The position numbers and the translations under genes are program-made. A stretch of DNA of 64,000 nt from Sporosarcina luteola (GTDB taxonomy: Bacteria > Bacillota > Bacilli > Bacillales_A > Planococcaceae), in the NCBI RefSeq assembly GCF_007991495.1, contig NZ_BJYL01000035.1, forward strand, positions 1 to 64,000, written 5' to 3'. This document shows positions 8,603 through 17,240 of this stretch, piece after piece (the first letter of the stretch is position 1; each line of letters starts with the position of its first letter). The notes under the pieces are model-generated. The model made no database searches. It saw nothing but the letters and a program-made list of their open reading frames with translations, and was not told where the DNA came from.

Positions 8603-9436
8603 TTATCCGCGCGCAAGCATTTTCTGATTTCGCTCGACGACACGATTCAAGTAAAACAGATAGAGTTCCATTTCCTCCGTTGTGAGGCCGCCCATCTGAA
8701 TGTCCTCCTCCGAAAGCGCACGAAGCAGCAGCTGGGTGCGGATATTGACGTCATTCACCGTCAGCGGCATGCCTAGCAGCTCCGAAAGCGATGCCATCAC
8801 TTCCGGTTGGATCGTTGGATAGCTGAATTTCGTCTGCTCCCCTTGCAACCCTTTTTCGTATAAATCGCGGACAAGTTTTGCGCGTTCTGCACCGCTGCCT
8901 TCCACGCACAAGTACACTTGGACCGCAACGCCCTGACGGAGCCGTCTTTGTGAAATTCCCGCGAATTTACGCCCGCCGATGCTCAAATCATACGTCCCCG
9001 GACAATAGGAACCGACAATTTCATAGGCTTCGATTTGCTCGGATGCTTCTGGGAAAAGCAAGCGGACGAAGGATAACATGGATTCATAGCCTTCCGGAAT
9101 ATCGATGGAGCCGTCACGCTCCGATAGGACGATAGATATATTGAGCACGCCTTCATCCAGAACGACTGCGAGTCCGCCGGAATTCCGGACGATCGTTTGA
9201 TAGCCGGTTTCGTGCAACAGCGGCAATGCCTCATCGATATGCGGCAGCCTGTGATCTTGGATGCCAAGCACGACGGTTTCATCATGCACCCAAGTGCGTA
9301 CAGTCGGAACGGTCATTTTTTGTCCGACAAGATGGCAAAGTGTATCGTCCATCGCAAAAGACTCTAGCGCGGAACGGTTTTTAGCGGTCATCGATTCGTC
9401 GATGAAGCGCCATTTAGGTAGTTGTAGATTGGACAT
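8603..9436 (-). CDS. lipL: Octanoyl-[GcvH]:protein N-octanoyltransferase
   Basis: Lipoate assembly enzyme of 277 residues that moves octanoyl from GcvH to E2 subunits of 2-oxoacid dehydrogenases. The BPL/LplA-type fold motif RNSGGLAVVLDEGVLN lies at about residues 84-99. The likely acyl-thioester cysteine is C145 in SYCPGTYDLS, and the GGRKFAGISQRR lysine motif follows. The start has AGGAGATAAAGAA before ATG. Position between rsfA and hemQ matches B. subtilis ywfL, although pta, which lies near hemQ there, is not in this window. Confidence 0.92.
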   Translation of the reverse strand: MSNLQLPKWRFIDESMTAKNRSALESFAMDDTLCHLVGQKMTVPTVRTWVHDETVVLGIQDHRLPHIDEALPLLHETGYQTIVRNSGGLAVVLDEGVLNISIVLSERDGSIDIPEGYESMLSFVRLLFPEASEQIEAYEIVGSYCPGTYDLSIGGRKFAGISQRRLRQGVAVQVYLCVEGSGAERAKLVRDLYEKGLQGEQTKFSYPTIQPEVMASLSELLGMPLTVNDVNIRTQLLLRALSEEDIQMGGLTTEEMELYLFYLNRVVERNQKMLARG

Positions 9437-9624
9437 TTCTTTATCTCCTGGTCATTTGAATCTTATATTTTTCCGCTCTAAGCATACACTAGTTGCGCGT
9501 GCCATAACAGTCATATACTTCTTGTCGATTATGTGAAGTCGGCGGCTCTTAATCATGTTTTTGATTCCGTTGTGCTACACTAGAGGTAGCAGTAAATCCA
9601 CGTATAAAGGAGTTTTTAATTCAT

Positions 9625-10374
9625 ATGAACGAAGCAGCGATTACACTCGATGGATGGTATGTATTACATGATTTCCGCACGATGGATTGGGCGTCTTGGA
9701 AGTTGATTTCCAAAGAAGAGCGTCAGGCAGCAGTCGACGAATTCATGGCTTACTTGGAAAAACTTCAACAAGCCGATGATAATAAAACCGGCAGCCATGC
9801 ATTTTACACAGTTGTCGGCCAGAAAGCCGATTTTATGCTTATGACATTGCGTCCGACGATCGACGAATTGCAGGAGCTGGAAGCGGAATTCAATAAATTA
9901 ACGATTGCAGATTATACGATTCCTGCGTATTCGTATGTATCTGTCGTGGAGTTGTCCAACTACCTTGCGGGCGAGTCGAATGATGATCCGTATCAGAACC
10001 CTTACGTGCGCGGACGTTTGTACCCTGAGCTGCCACGCAACCAGTACATCTGCTTCTACCCGATGGATAAGAAGCGCGAAGGCGAGGATAACTGGTATAT
10101 GCTCGATATGGACAAGCGTAAGGAATTGATGCGCAGCCATGGCATGATCGGCCGCGGATATGCAGGCAAAGTGAAGCAGATCATTTCAGGCTCTGTCGGT
10201 TTCGACGATTTTGAATGGGGCGTTACATTGTTCTCGGATGATGTCCTCCAATTCAAGAAATTGGTTTACGAAATGCGCTTTGACGAAGTAAGCGCGCGCT
10301 ATGGCGTGTTTGGATCGTTCTTCATCGGGACGTTGTTGGATGGAGATAAAAAAGCAGCGTTTTTTACAGTTTGA
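9625..10374 (+). CDS. hemQ: Coproheme decarboxylase HemQ
   Basis: Catalyses the last step of the coproporphyrin-dependent haem pathway of Gram-positive bacteria, decarboxylating coproheme to haem b with peroxide. The 249-residue protein has the chlorite-dismutase-like fold. The radical tyrosine Y145 lies in [11 protein letters not shown] and the proximal haem ligand H172 in [10 protein letters not shown], matching the positions known for the family. AAAGGAG precedes the ATG by 11 nt. A clear terminator follows, so it is monocistronic. Confidence 0.96.
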   Translation: MNEAAITLDGWYVLHDFRTMDWASWKLISKEERQAAVDEFMAYLEKLQQADDNKTGSHAFYTVVGQKADFMLMTLRPTIDELQELEAEFNKLTIADYTIPAYSYVSVVELSNYLAGESNDDPYQNPYVRGRLYPELPRNQYICFYPMDKKREGEDNWYMLDMDKRKELMRSHGMIGRGYAGKVKQIISGSVGFDDFEWGVTLFSDDVLQFKKLVYEMRFDEVSARYGVFGSFFIGTLLDGDKKAAFFTV

Positions 10375-10383
10375 TAAATAGTG

Positions 10384-10415
10384 AGGGAGCCCATTTTTAC
10401 CGGGGCTCCCTTTTC
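10384..10415 (+). terminator. Terminator of hemQ
   Basis: Stem GGGAGCCC/GGGGCTCCC followed by TTTT, 10 nt after the hemQ stop. Confidence 0.9.
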
Positions 10416-10416
10416 A

Positions 10417-10635
10417 ACTGTTGATTTCCGCTACAGGCGGACGCTTTCCGCGGGCATCGCCTCAGCCAATCGAACTACGAAGAGTTCGATTGGCCTTAAT
10501 TTCTGCGTTCTTTGCAGAAATTAAGGCATCCTCATCCATCCTCCTGCTCGCAACGCTACGCTTGTGCTCGCAAACGTCGTTCTTCGTAACGACGTTCGCA
10601 GGAGTCGCCGCCTTTCGCTTCAATCAACGGAAATT
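10417..10635. repeat. Multi-hairpin intergenic repeat element
   Basis: Noncoding element of about 220 bp. The left edge reads TTGATTTCCG and the right edge, reversed, reads TTTCCGTTGATTG. Inside are three strong hairpins: CCAATCGAACT/AGTTCGATTGG at 10466-10493, CCTTAATTTCTGC/GCAGAAATTAAGG at 10494-10526, and AACGTCGTT/AACGACGTT at about 10573-10597. The GC-rich outer parts (CAGGCGGACGCTTTCCGCGGGC and GGAGTCGCCGCCTTTCGC, quoted in pieces) resemble dispersed elements I recall from other Bacillales genomes. No open protein is credible. It separates hemQ from a gene of different composition. Confidence 0.75.
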
Positions 10636-10715
10636 ATTCAAAAACACAACGTGATAATATAGAGCATTTCATTTACTTCAATCTTACTTTTGAAACGATT
10701 ATCGATGAGAGAAGC

Positions 10716-11372
10716 CTATAAAACGCGTGTATTGTTTCCCTCAATCAATTTAAAATGAACGTCGTTTGATGTCCCACTTTCGATACGTTTTGGAATATCT
10801 GTTGCATCCAGTAACCCCTTCAAATTGATAGACTTTTCGCAATTTGCTTCTATAGTAATACTGTACGGACCACTCAAATTCATAAGGGATTCCATTCGTA
10901 CTTCATCTTCCATGAAAAGGGTATCTATAAATTCTAGTTCAAATGAAACATCTTTATTGCTTCGATTATGCAATACAAATTTACATTCCCCATTCAATAA
11001 GCTTTCGCCCACAGATTCAAAATTACACTCACCATTGTTATCGTATGAAATTGCTGAAATACCATTTGCAAGTGTTTCTTGATACACGGTAATTAGAAAC
11101 CGTGGTAAAACTGCATATACGATTACAACTAGTATGATTGTCCGAATACGATATTTTTTCATGCCAGCGACAAGCAAAATCATCGCAATTATAAATAAAA
11201 CGGAACCCATTATACCGAGAAGAACATATCCGTTGTGATCGCGGATTGGAAACGACATGAATGTAGAGCGTGCATCTAACAGGACATTATCGGGAAATGG
11301 GAAAAACAAGTACATAGATATACCCAAAATAACAACTGAACTAATGAGTGCAGCTTTACTTCTTATCAACAT
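10716..11372 (-). CDS. Membrane protein of unknown function
   Basis: I do not recognise this 218-residue protein. Three hydrophobic segments lie in the first 105 residues (about 7-25, 48-70 and 76-98). A C-terminal domain of about 110 residues follows, rich in alternating beta-type sequence with cysteines at about 117, 131 and 178, probably outside the membrane. The start ATG has AGGAGGGAT before it. The gene is visibly more AT-rich than its neighbours and stands between the multi-hairpin element and a peptidase gene, which hints at later acquisition. Confidence 0.6.
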   Translation of the reverse strand: MLIRSKAALISSVVILGISMYLFFPFPDNVLLDARSTFMSFPIRDHNGYVLLGIMGSVLFIIAMILLVAGMKKYRIRTIILVVIVYAVLPRFLITVYQETLANGISAISYDNNGECNFESVGESLLNGECKFVLHNRSNKDVSFELEFIDTLFMEDEVRMESLMNLSGPYSITIEANCEKSINLKGLLDATDIPKRIESGTSNDVHFKLIEGNNTRVL

Positions 11373-11410
11373 ATCCCTCCTCTCTTAATGGTATTTAACT
11401 GTCTACACTA

Positions 11411-12262
11411 TTATTTTCTCAACCACTCCAATAGGTCCTTTTTCAGATCGTTGCCATTCCAAAATGTCAAGGCGGCTTCCTCGCCGATTCGCTCGACGAG
11501 TTGTTCGACGTAATCCGTTCCGAGCAGGTAGCCGAGGCGGTTGTGGCCGAAATAGCTGCCGCCGGACAGGCGGAACCATTCTTTTTCCTTCGCCATCTCC
11601 CACTCCCCGAGTGCATCTTCCAAAAATCTGCGCTTCACTTCGGCTTTATTCTCCTCATAGCACTTCACCCATGGATTCCCGTTGTTGTCATATGTAAAAT
11701 AAACAGGCTCTTGTAGACCCGGGACTGTCTGCTTGGATAAATACGTGGCCGCTCCTTCGGTGAAAAGCGTCGTCAAGCCGTGCATCCAATCAACTTTGGA
11801 CCAATCCATCCCTTGGCGCGTCGCCACTGAAAAATGAGTGACGTGGCCGATTTCATGGGCGGCAATCACTCTTAAGTGGTCCCGCTCAGCCGATAGTTTT
11901 TCAACTGCAAAATAGATTTCCCGTTTATTGTCCCTTGTTACGAATGCATTGGAGCCGAATGTGCCAACGAGCAGCTTATAGCTCAGCTCTACCTCCAGAT
12001 TGTACCTCTCCCGATAAACGTTCGTCATCTCTTGAAGAATAGCCGGTAAGCTGTTAGAAATGGATCGGATGTCATCCAGTTTATCGTCATATTTCTGAAG
12101 CGCTGCGTTTAGACGCTCCTCCGTTCTCGGACAGTGAATCGGAAAATAGTTTGCATAGATCGCTTCATGTTCATTCAAATAATGTTCCAGACCGGCAAGT
12201 GACTGGTTTTCTTTTGATTCCCAAAAGCTCAAGAAACTTGGAATGTTATTTTCGATTTGCAT
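11411..12262 (-). CDS. Zinc metallopeptidase-like protein
   Basis: Soluble protein of 283 residues with a gluzincin-type signature: HEIGH at residues 136-140 and a candidate third zinc ligand, E169, in LFTEGAATYLSK. No signal peptide is seen, so it is predicted to be cytoplasmic. The region around the motif resembles M1/M4-like or DUF2268-like peptidases, but I cannot name the family, and substrate is unknown. GGGGGGAGATCAC precedes the ATG. It is about 40 bp upstream of the 218-residue membrane protein gene on the same strand and may be co-transcribed with it. Confidence 0.65.
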   Translation of the reverse strand: MQIENNIPSFLSFWESKENQSLAGLEHYLNEHEAIYANYFPIHCPRTEERLNAALQKYDDKLDDIRSISNSLPAILQEMTNVYRERYNLEVELSYKLLVGTFGSNAFVTRDNKREIYFAVEKLSAERDHLRVIAAHEIGHVTHFSVATRQGMDWSKVDWMHGLTTLFTEGAATYLSKQTVPGLQEPVYFTYDNNGNPWVKCYEENKAEVKRRFLEDALGEWEMAKEKEWFRLSGGSYFGHNRLGYLLGTDYVEQLVERIGEEAALTFWNGNDLKKDLLEWLRK

Positions 12263-12347
12263 GTGATCTCCCCCCGCCTACAGTATATCTAATTTTCGGT
12301 AATGATTGAACATTAAATCGCATATGGTGAACCGAGGGGGTTATGCT

Positions 12348-12767
12348 GTGGCAGTTATTAAGTTCACAGATAAGGAAGTTGACTTACTTGCAAGACTGAT
12401 GCGTGCGGAGGCCGAGGGTGAAGGGCAGCTCGGCATGCTCATGGTCGGAAATGTTGGTGTCAACCGGGTGCGTGCCGATTGTTTGGATTTTCGAAACATC
12501 CGCTCACTCGATAATATGGTGTTCCAGCGACCCGGAGGCTTTGAGGCGACGACGAAAAGCTATTTTTACCAACGAGCGCGTGAAGTGGATCGGAGATTGG
12601 CAAGACGCACAATCGAAGGCGAACGCTTCCATCCCGCAACCCGTTCACTCTGGTTTTTCGAACCATCCGGCGCCTGCCCTGCCCAATGGTATAACCAATG
12701 GAACACCGGAAGATACAAAGCGCACTGCTTCTTCTCCCCTACCGAACAAGATTGTCCACAAATTTAA
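12348..12767 (+). CDS. cwlJ: Spore cortex-lytic cell wall hydrolase CwlJ
   Basis: Germination cortex hydrolase of about 139 residues, acting in the spore coat layer after Ca-dipicolinate release. The SleB-type hydrolase motifs are present: LMRAEAEGEGQLGMLMVGNVGVNR contains the catalytic-region ARLMRAEAEGEG, and ACPAQWYNQWNTGRYK lies near the C-terminus. The GTG at 12348 is chosen because GAGGGGG lies 8 nt upstream and the protein then begins VAVIKFTDKEVD, matching homologues; upstream ATGs lack a site. gerQ follows 18 nt later, and the pairing is functional because CwlJ needs GerQ for its placement. Confidence 0.93.
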   Translation: MAVIKFTDKEVDLLARLMRAEAEGEGQLGMLMVGNVGVNRVRADCLDFRNIRSLDNMVFQRPGGFEATTKSYFYQRAREVDRRLARRTIEGERFHPATRSLWFFEPSGACPAQWYNQWNTGRYKAHCFFSPTEQDCPQI

Positions 12768-12785
12768 ATTTGAAAGGATGAAAAA

Positions 12786-13175
12786 ATGGTCCAATATTAT
12801 TGGAACCCCGGCTTTCAGCAACAACAATTCCAACCGCAATTCCAACAACAATTTCAACCGCAAATGGGCTTCAACCCGCCACCGACAACGATTCCAAGCG
12901 GAAGACCCACTGGACAGTTCCGCGAAGAATCGTATATCGAGAACATCCTCCGGCTGAATAGAGGCAAGCCCGGCGTCTTTTTCTTCTCATTCGAACACGC
13001 CACCGGCCAATCCGGAACACGAAACCTTGCCGTACGAGGAGTAGTGGAAGCAGCCGGCCGTGACCACGTCATCTTAAGCGAAATCGGCACCGACCACCGC
13101 TACCTAGTCCCGATGATTTACTTTGACTACGCAGAGTTCGACGAGGAAATGAACTACTTTAGTCAACAACCTTAA
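12786..13175 (+). CDS. gerQ: Spore coat protein GerQ
   Basis: Coat protein of 129 residues required for CwlJ localisation in the spore. A low-complexity N-terminal region of about 40 residues, rich in Gln, Phe and Pro (QQQQFQPQFQQQFQPQ), precedes the conserved domain with SYIENILRLNRGKP and DHVILSE. Glutamine-rich segments suit transglutaminase cross-linking, known for B. subtilis GerQ. AAAGGATGAAAAA precedes the ATG. It is the second gene of the cwlJ-gerQ operon and its stop touches the first hairpin repeat element. Confidence 0.93.
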   Translation: MVQYYWNPGFQQQQFQPQFQQQFQPQMGFNPPPTTIPSGRPTGQFREESYIENILRLNRGKPGVFFFSFEHATGQSGTRNLAVRGVVEAAGRDHVILSEIGTDHRYLVPMIYFDYAEFDEEMNYFSQQP

Positions 13176-13296
13176 GCAAAAGCGGAGGGCGGCCGCCTAG
13201 CCTCGACAGGCGATGGAGGGCTTGAAAAAAAGGCGCTCTTTGCCTTTTCTTTCAAGACCGAAGCGACCCGAGAGGCTGCCGCCCGCAGCTGGACGA
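13175..13296. repeat. 122-bp hairpin repeat, copy 1
   Basis: Begins AGCAAAAGCGGAGGGCGGCC and ends GCCGCCCGCAGCTGGACGA. The outer GGGCGGC/GCCGCCC arms pair, and the centre CTTGAAAAAAAGGC-GCTCTTT-GCCTTTTCTTTCAAG makes a second stem with the conserved tip GCTCTTT. It starts at the last base of gerQ and may also terminate its transcript. Confidence 0.85.
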
Positions 13297-13297
13297 T

Positions 13298-13420
13298 AGC
13301 AAAAGCGGAGGGCGGCCGCTTTGAGGCGACAGGCATAAGGCGAAGATGTGGAGTGGCGCTCTTTGCCACGATGCAGCTTTGACTTATGACCCCGAGCCTC
13401 TGCCGCCCACAGCTGGACGA
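13298..13420. repeat. 122-bp hairpin repeat, copy 2
   Basis: Direct tandem neighbour of copy 1 with the same outer ends (AGCAAAAGCGG... and ...CAGCTGGACGA) and the same GGC-GCTCTTT-GCC centre, but with different intermediate sequence. The changes keep the pairing (TGGC/GCCA in place of the longer A/T stem), as expected if structure is conserved. Confidence 0.85.
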
Positions 13421-13424
13421 AAAT

Positions 13425-13470
13425 CGAAAAAAGTCTTCCAATGCCTATTTCGGCAACGGAAGACTTCTTT
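13425..13470 (-). terminator. Terminator overlapping the end of the 353-residue membrane gene
   Basis: AAGTCTTCC/GGAAGACTT with an inner TGCC/GGCA stem and A/T runs on both sides. The stop codon at 13445 lies inside the loop region. Confidence 0.8.
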
Positions 13471-14506
13471 TACTTTCAAGCATCATCCGGAATCTCTCCG
13501 GTTCATCCACCTTTATAGCTACCGTGCAAAACTCCTTTTCCATCCCTAAAAATAAAATCGCGCGCACTGGCCGACTGAAATGGATGATGCATTGCGGTTT
13601 CACCTCTTCAAAATCACGTGCAATGAACTCGATCACGTCTTTCGATTTCAAATTATATTGTCCCGCCTCATTCCCCCATTCGATTTTTTCAATCGCGTCA
13701 TAGGGAATTTCCATGCGTTTCCCGAGTCCAAGGGAGATTTGCATATGAGCTTCATTCATTTTTAACGGATTCAAGCGCACAGTTTGAATATCCGCAAGAA
13801 AGTAGAAGACCGAATAGACATTTAACAAAAGAAGCACAATGGACAAGATCAAAGACTTATCATGCAGCCACCAGTGAATGCCGAGCGTTTCAATGACAAT
13901 CGCATGTATAAGCATGATGTTGAATGCAAGCAGACTCGTTTTCTGATGCAATGTGAAAAATCTTTCCCCGACAGGCGGTTTCCGTTTCCACGAGGCAAAT
14001 GCGTAATAGAACATGAGCGCTTCTGCTGCAACGATGGAAATGATCGGATGTGAGGAAACTTTTTCTTTCACTAGTGTTGGGAATGCAAATAAACCGCTAG
14101 CGTTTTCTTTTTTCAGCGTTCTAATGATACTGGGTAAATGTTTTGCCAACAGGAATAAGAGCCAAATTTCAGCAAGTACAATCAAGCCTTCCAAACCGAT
14201 CGCTGCATAAGGAATGAACTTGAAGGGCTCGAAATGTTCGGCAGGGATAATGAAGCGTGCAGCGACAAGCCCGATTACCATGAAGGTGATGAATCGTTTC
14301 AACGTGAAGCCCTTTTTACGAGTCAACGCCAGAATCAGAAGCGGCGCAACAATGGCAAAATCAAGCAACGAGCCGAGCACGACAGCACGAGAGTCTGCCG
14401 GGACCGGAATCGCCGGCAGTCGATAGGCAAAATAATTGCTCATGAGGACAAGCAGTAGTAACCCGGCGAATAAACCTTGCTTTGATCGTGATGGAGTCAA
14501 CACCAT
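13445..14506 (-). CDS. Polytopic membrane protein with C-terminal soluble domain
   Basis: Protein of 353 residues, not recognised at family level with confidence. About seven hydrophobic segments are spread over residues 10-240. A soluble C-terminal domain of about 105 residues (from roughly 248) has a beta-rich pattern with IPYDAIEKIEWG and FIARDFEEVKP, resembling a PH-like domain attached to a membrane unit. Homologues in Bacillales are often labelled as carotene-cleaving enzymes, but none of the expected His/Glu iron ligands are evident here. AAAGGGGGGG precedes the ATG. Confidence 0.65.
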   Translation of the reverse strand: MVLTPSRSKQGLFAGLLLLVLMSNYFAYRLPAIPVPADSRAVVLGSLLDFAIVAPLLILALTRKKGFTLKRFITFMVIGLVAARFIIPAEHFEPFKFIPYAAIGLEGLIVLAEIWLLFLLAKHLPSIIRTLKKENASGLFAFPTLVKEKVSSHPIISIVAAEALMFYYAFASWKRKPPVGERFFTLHQKTSLLAFNIMLIHAIVIETLGIHWWLHDKSLILSIVLLLLNVYSVFYFLADIQTVRLNPLKMNEAHMQISLGLGKRMEIPYDAIEKIEWGNEAGQYNLKSKDVIEFIARDFEEVKPQCIIHFSRPVRAILFLGMEKEFCTVAIKVDEPERFRMMLESKRSLPLPK

Positions 14507-14615
14507 AGAATCCCCCCCTTTTATATTAGTTTATCAAAACACAGTTTATTTTTGATAGAAGGTTTTGACAATCTTGTGAGGATTGGGAGACGACTTTGAA
14601 AGCGGATTAGTAGTT

Positions 14616-14825
14616 CTTGAGCGCGGAACGGAGTTTCTTGAGCGCGGGAGTCACTTCCTTGAGCGCGGAACGGTGTCTCTTGAGCGCGGGTATCACTTCC
14701 TTGAGCGCGGAACGGAGTTTCTTGGGCGCCGGAGTCACTTCCTTGAGCGCGGAACGGTGTTTCTTGAGCGCGGAGGCTGCTTCCTTGAGCGCGGAACAAC
14801 AATCCTTGAGCACCGCCCCTCTCCA
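14616..14825. repeat. 21-bp phased CTTGAGCGCGG array (array D)
   Basis: Ten CTTGAGCGCGG cores start at 14616 and recur every 21 bp to 14805. Spacers alternate between AACGGAGTTT-like and GAGTCACTTC-like, a 42-bp dimer. The boundary CCATATCGCGATTCAAAA follows at 14824-14840 and runs into the ywdK terminator. The same core makes the array at 60549. It lies between two leftward genes, after ywdK and before the 353-residue membrane gene. Confidence 0.95.
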
Positions 14826-14835
14826 TATCGCGATT

Positions 14836-14878
14836 CAAAAAAAACGGTCTGAAGAACTGAGGCTCTTCAAACCGTTTC
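14836..14878 (-). terminator. Terminator of ywdK
   Basis: AAACGGTCTGAAGA/TCTTCAAACCGTTT hairpin with a T run on the minus strand, just after the ywdK stop. Confidence 0.85.
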
Positions 14879-14882
14879 CTTA

Positions 14883-15263
14883 TTATTTTCCGAATTTAAT
14901 CGCTGCGATGATGAGCATGATCCAGCCGACGATGAAGGCGACGCCGCCGATTGGGGTGATGGCGCCTAAAATGCCGATGCCGGATAGGCTTAGGACGTAG
15001 AGGCTGCCGGAGAAGATGATGATGCCGGCGAGCAGCAGGTAGCCGGCCCATGTCAGTTGGGTGGACGGGCCCATGAGTGATGAGCTCATGAGGATGCCGA
15101 CTGCGAGAAGGCCGATCGCGTGAAACATTTGGTATTGGACGGCCGTTTCCCAGATGGCGAGATAGTGTTCTGATAGTTTTTCTTTTAACGCATGTGCGCC
15201 AAATGCGCCGAACGCGACGGCGATTGCAGCGTTGACTGCTCCTGCGATAATGAAAAATGGCAT
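14883..15263 (-). CDS. ywdK: DUF423 family membrane protein, YwdK-like
   Basis: Integral membrane protein of 126 residues with four predicted transmembrane segments (about 3-22, 43-62, 70-90 and 98-122). The [10 protein letters not shown] motif near residue 18 is diagnostic of DUF423. The function is unknown. AGTAGGAAAATCCAT precedes the ATG. It stands between ywdI and the array-bearing gap, as ywdK stands near ywdI and ung in B. subtilis. Confidence 0.9.
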   Translation of the reverse strand: MPFFIIAGAVNAAIAVAFGAFGAHALKEKLSEHYLAIWETAVQYQMFHAIGLLAVGILMSSSLMGPSTQLTWAGYLLLAGIIIFSGSLYVLSLSGIGILGAITPIGGVAFIVGWIMLIIAAIKFGK

Positions 15264-15331
15264 ATGGATTTTCCTACTTTCTTCGAAAAGATAATTGCTT
15301 CATCTCTCATCATAGCTCTTTTTGTGCTTAA

Positions 15332-15595
15332 TTAAAAATCAAAGATTGAGCCGCCGTTCGCATCTTCTTCCTCAAGCGGTCTGCCTTCTAATGAAGAGAG
15401 TAATGGCTTATGAGAAATCGCCATCGTTCTTGGAGTGATGACCGGCTCGTCCTTCTGCTCATTGCCGACGAGAACGATTTGACAGAGTGCCCTCACAGCA
15501 GTTAATGCTTCACGGACTGCCGCTTCGTCGTCTGCTGCTTTTGCATATTTCAGCTGGCGTTCCATTTCTTCGATAATGCGTTCAGTTGGTATCAT
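15332..15595 (-). CDS. ywdI: YwdI-like small protein
   Basis: Small acidic, mostly helical protein of about 87 residues and unknown function. The N-terminal half (IPTERIIEEMERQLKYAK) resembles YwdI/DUF5327 proteins. The ATG at 15595 is chosen because AAAGGGG lies upstream and it overlaps the stop of the cysteine-rich small gene (ATGA), while the longer frame lacks a site. It is part of an operon with the DUF4230-like gene, ung and the 58-residue gene. Confidence 0.78.
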   Translation of the reverse strand: MIPTERIIEEMERQLKYAKAADDEAAVREALTAVRALCQIVLVGNEQKDEPVITPRTMAISHKPLLSSLEGRPLEEEDANGGSIFDF

Positions 15596-15768
15596 CGTTT
15601 CACAGCCCCTTTCTTCGGTTCGTATTTCATACATTCCATGCCGGATGATCGCTTCACGACGATGGACGGCAATTCGCGCGTCTTAAACCCATATGCTTTG
15701 CAGCCACGCGGGCTTTTCGGATCCCATGTTACGAAAAAGTATTGACATTGAAAACAGTTCACAGCCAT
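15592..15768 (-). CDS. 58-residue cysteine-rich protein between ung and ywdI
   Basis: Very short gene. The predicted protein starts MAVNCFQCQYFFVTWDP and contains four cysteines, C5, C8, C23 and C46, in the form CxxC...C...C, suggesting one small zinc site. Similar short proteins occur beside ung in other Bacillales and are often mislabelled as uracil-DNA glycosylase. The stop overlaps the ywdI start (ATGA) and the start lies 15 nt after the ung stop, so coupling is likely. A GTG at 15762 is an alternative start. Function is unknown. Confidence 0.8.
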   Translation of the reverse strand: MAVNCFQCQYFFVTWDPKSPRGCKAYGFKTRELPSIVVKRSSGMECMKYEPKKGAVKR

Positions 15769-15783
15769 TTGGCCATCACTCCC

Positions 15784-16467
15784 TTACAATCCGGCATCCG
15801 TCCGGCACCAGTCGACCGGGGATTCATGCCACCGTTCCAAAATCAGGTTCACTTTCGAATACGGTGTGCTGCCGAAAAAGCCGCGGCTTGCGCTGAGCGG
15901 ACTCGGATGGACGGATTCCATAATGGCATTTTGTGATTCGTCGATCAGTTTCTTTTTTTCCTGAGCAGGCCTGCCCCACAAAACGAATACAACCGGTTCG
16001 CTCCGTTCGGATAAACGACGGATTACTTCGTCGGTAAAAAGCTCCCAGCCCATTTTTCGATGAGAATGCGCCTCTCCTTCCCTCACAGTGAGGACGGTGT
16101 TCAACATGAGAACGCCTTGCTTCGCCCAGCCCGTCAATGTCCCCGTTTCAGGAATGGCACACCCGATATCGGACTGCAATTCTTTAAACATATTTCGAAG
16201 ACTCGGAGGGATTTTGACGCCAGGTTTTACCGAGAAGCTGAGGCCATGCGCTTGGCCGGAGCCGTGGTACGGATCCTGTCCTAAAATGACGACCTTCACT
16301 TCTTTGAATGGAGTCAATTTAAAGGCTGTCCACATATCTTCCATGCGTGGATAGACTGTATGGCTGCTATATTCTTTTTTGAGGGAATCGCGAAGCTGTA
16401 AATAATACGGTTTCTCGAATTCCCCCGCGAACACGTCATCCCAATCATTGCCGAACCTTACTGTCAT
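15784..16467 (-). CDS. ung: Uracil-DNA glycosylase
   Basis: Family 1 uracil-DNA glycosylase, about 227 residues, removing uracil from DNA in base excision repair. The water-activating motif GQDPYHG and the DNA-intercalating motif [13 protein letters not shown] are both intact. The ATG at 16467 is preferred over the GTG at 16476 because AAGGAGTGAGTTGC sits at the right distance. The ribosome site lies within the end of the upstream DUF4230-like gene, so the two are probably coupled. Confidence 0.96.
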   Translation of the reverse strand: MTVRFGNDWDDVFAGEFEKPYYLQLRDSLKKEYSSHTVYPRMEDMWTAFKLTPFKEVKVVILGQDPYHGSGQAHGLSFSVKPGVKIPPSLRNMFKELQSDIGCAIPETGTLTGWAKQGVLMLNTVLTVREGEAHSHRKMGWELFTDEVIRRLSERSEPVVFVLWGRPAQEKKKLIDESQNAIMESVHPSPLSASRGFFGSTPYSKVNLILERWHESPVDWCRTDAGL

Positions 16468-16472
16468 GCAAC

Positions 16473-17240
16473 TCACTCCTTGAATTCAATCGTCACGTCG
16501 TATCCCGCGAATGAAAACATTTCCCTCAACGTCTTTTCCGCATTGTATTGCGCCGTTTTCAATACACCCTGCCCTGTCGCTTCCTCAAGGATGAGCGTTT
16601 TCGCCTCCGCAGCCAGTTCATACGCCTCTTCAATATCTGCTTTTTCTCGGAAGACGCCTTCGTATGAATAGACTTCGACTTCGTCAAAATAAATTTCAGC
16701 GCCGCCTAAAAACTTCGCTTCCGGCAAGATAAGTTTTGCCGTCTTTTTCTCTTCATCTATGATTACATCTTTTTCTGTTAGATCAGACAGATCGACACCA
16801 GCTTTAACAGAACCCGGAATGACGACGAGAAGCTGCCGCTTCGTTCCCGGTACGTTCATGCCGATGCTTTGGCCAAATAACTGGTTGTCCTGCCGTTCAA
16901 CAATGACTTTCGTATAGGCTTCTGCTGTAGCCATTTCATTCAACTCTTGTATATGTTCAAGAAACACACCTTTTTGTTCCGTAAAGGTGCTTCCAAGTGA
17001 TAGAAATTTGAATGCGACGAATGGGGCGGCGATGACGAGCAGCAAAAGGATGACGCCGATGAGTAGAATTGATCGTTTCCAGCCAAATAAGAGCTTTCTG
17101 CTCATGCGTCTGAAATTGCCTGATTTGTATTTCCTTTTCCCGCCGAACGACTCTTCCACGGTCACCGCACTTTCAGACTCGGATGCTTTTAATTCTTTCA
17201 AAAGCCTTTCAAGCTCTTTAATTTTCTTCTTATCTTCCAT
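16473..17240 (-). CDS. DUF4230 family membrane-anchored protein
   Basis: Protein of about 255 residues. A charged N-terminal region of some 45 residues precedes one membrane helix (about residues 60-80), then a large outside domain of mixed alpha/beta type. The segment [17 protein letters not shown] and the following beta-strand pattern fit DUF4230. Function unknown. The start at 17240 follows AGGAAGGTGAGTGAGGGT; the in-frame ATG at 17270 has no site. It opens the operon that continues with ung. Confidence 0.75.
   Translation of the reverse strand: MEDKKKIKELERLLKELKASESESAVTVEESFGGKRKYKSGNFRRMSRKLLFGWKRSILLIGVILLLLVIAAPFVAFKFLSLGSTFTEQKGVFLEHIQELNEMATAEAYTKVIVERQDNQLFGQSIGMNVPGTKRQLLVVIPGSVKAGVDLSDLTEKDVIIDEEKKTAKLILPEAKFLGGAEIYFDEVEVYSYEGVFREKADIEEAYELAAEAKTLILEEATGQGVLKTAQYNAEKTLREMFSFAGYDVTIEFKE

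Noticed and set aside
14521-15000. ORFs across array D (ALKEVTP, FRAQGSD and LERGTEFLERG repeats)
   Set aside because: Same cause as above; also open in several frames at once and run across a terminator into ywdK.
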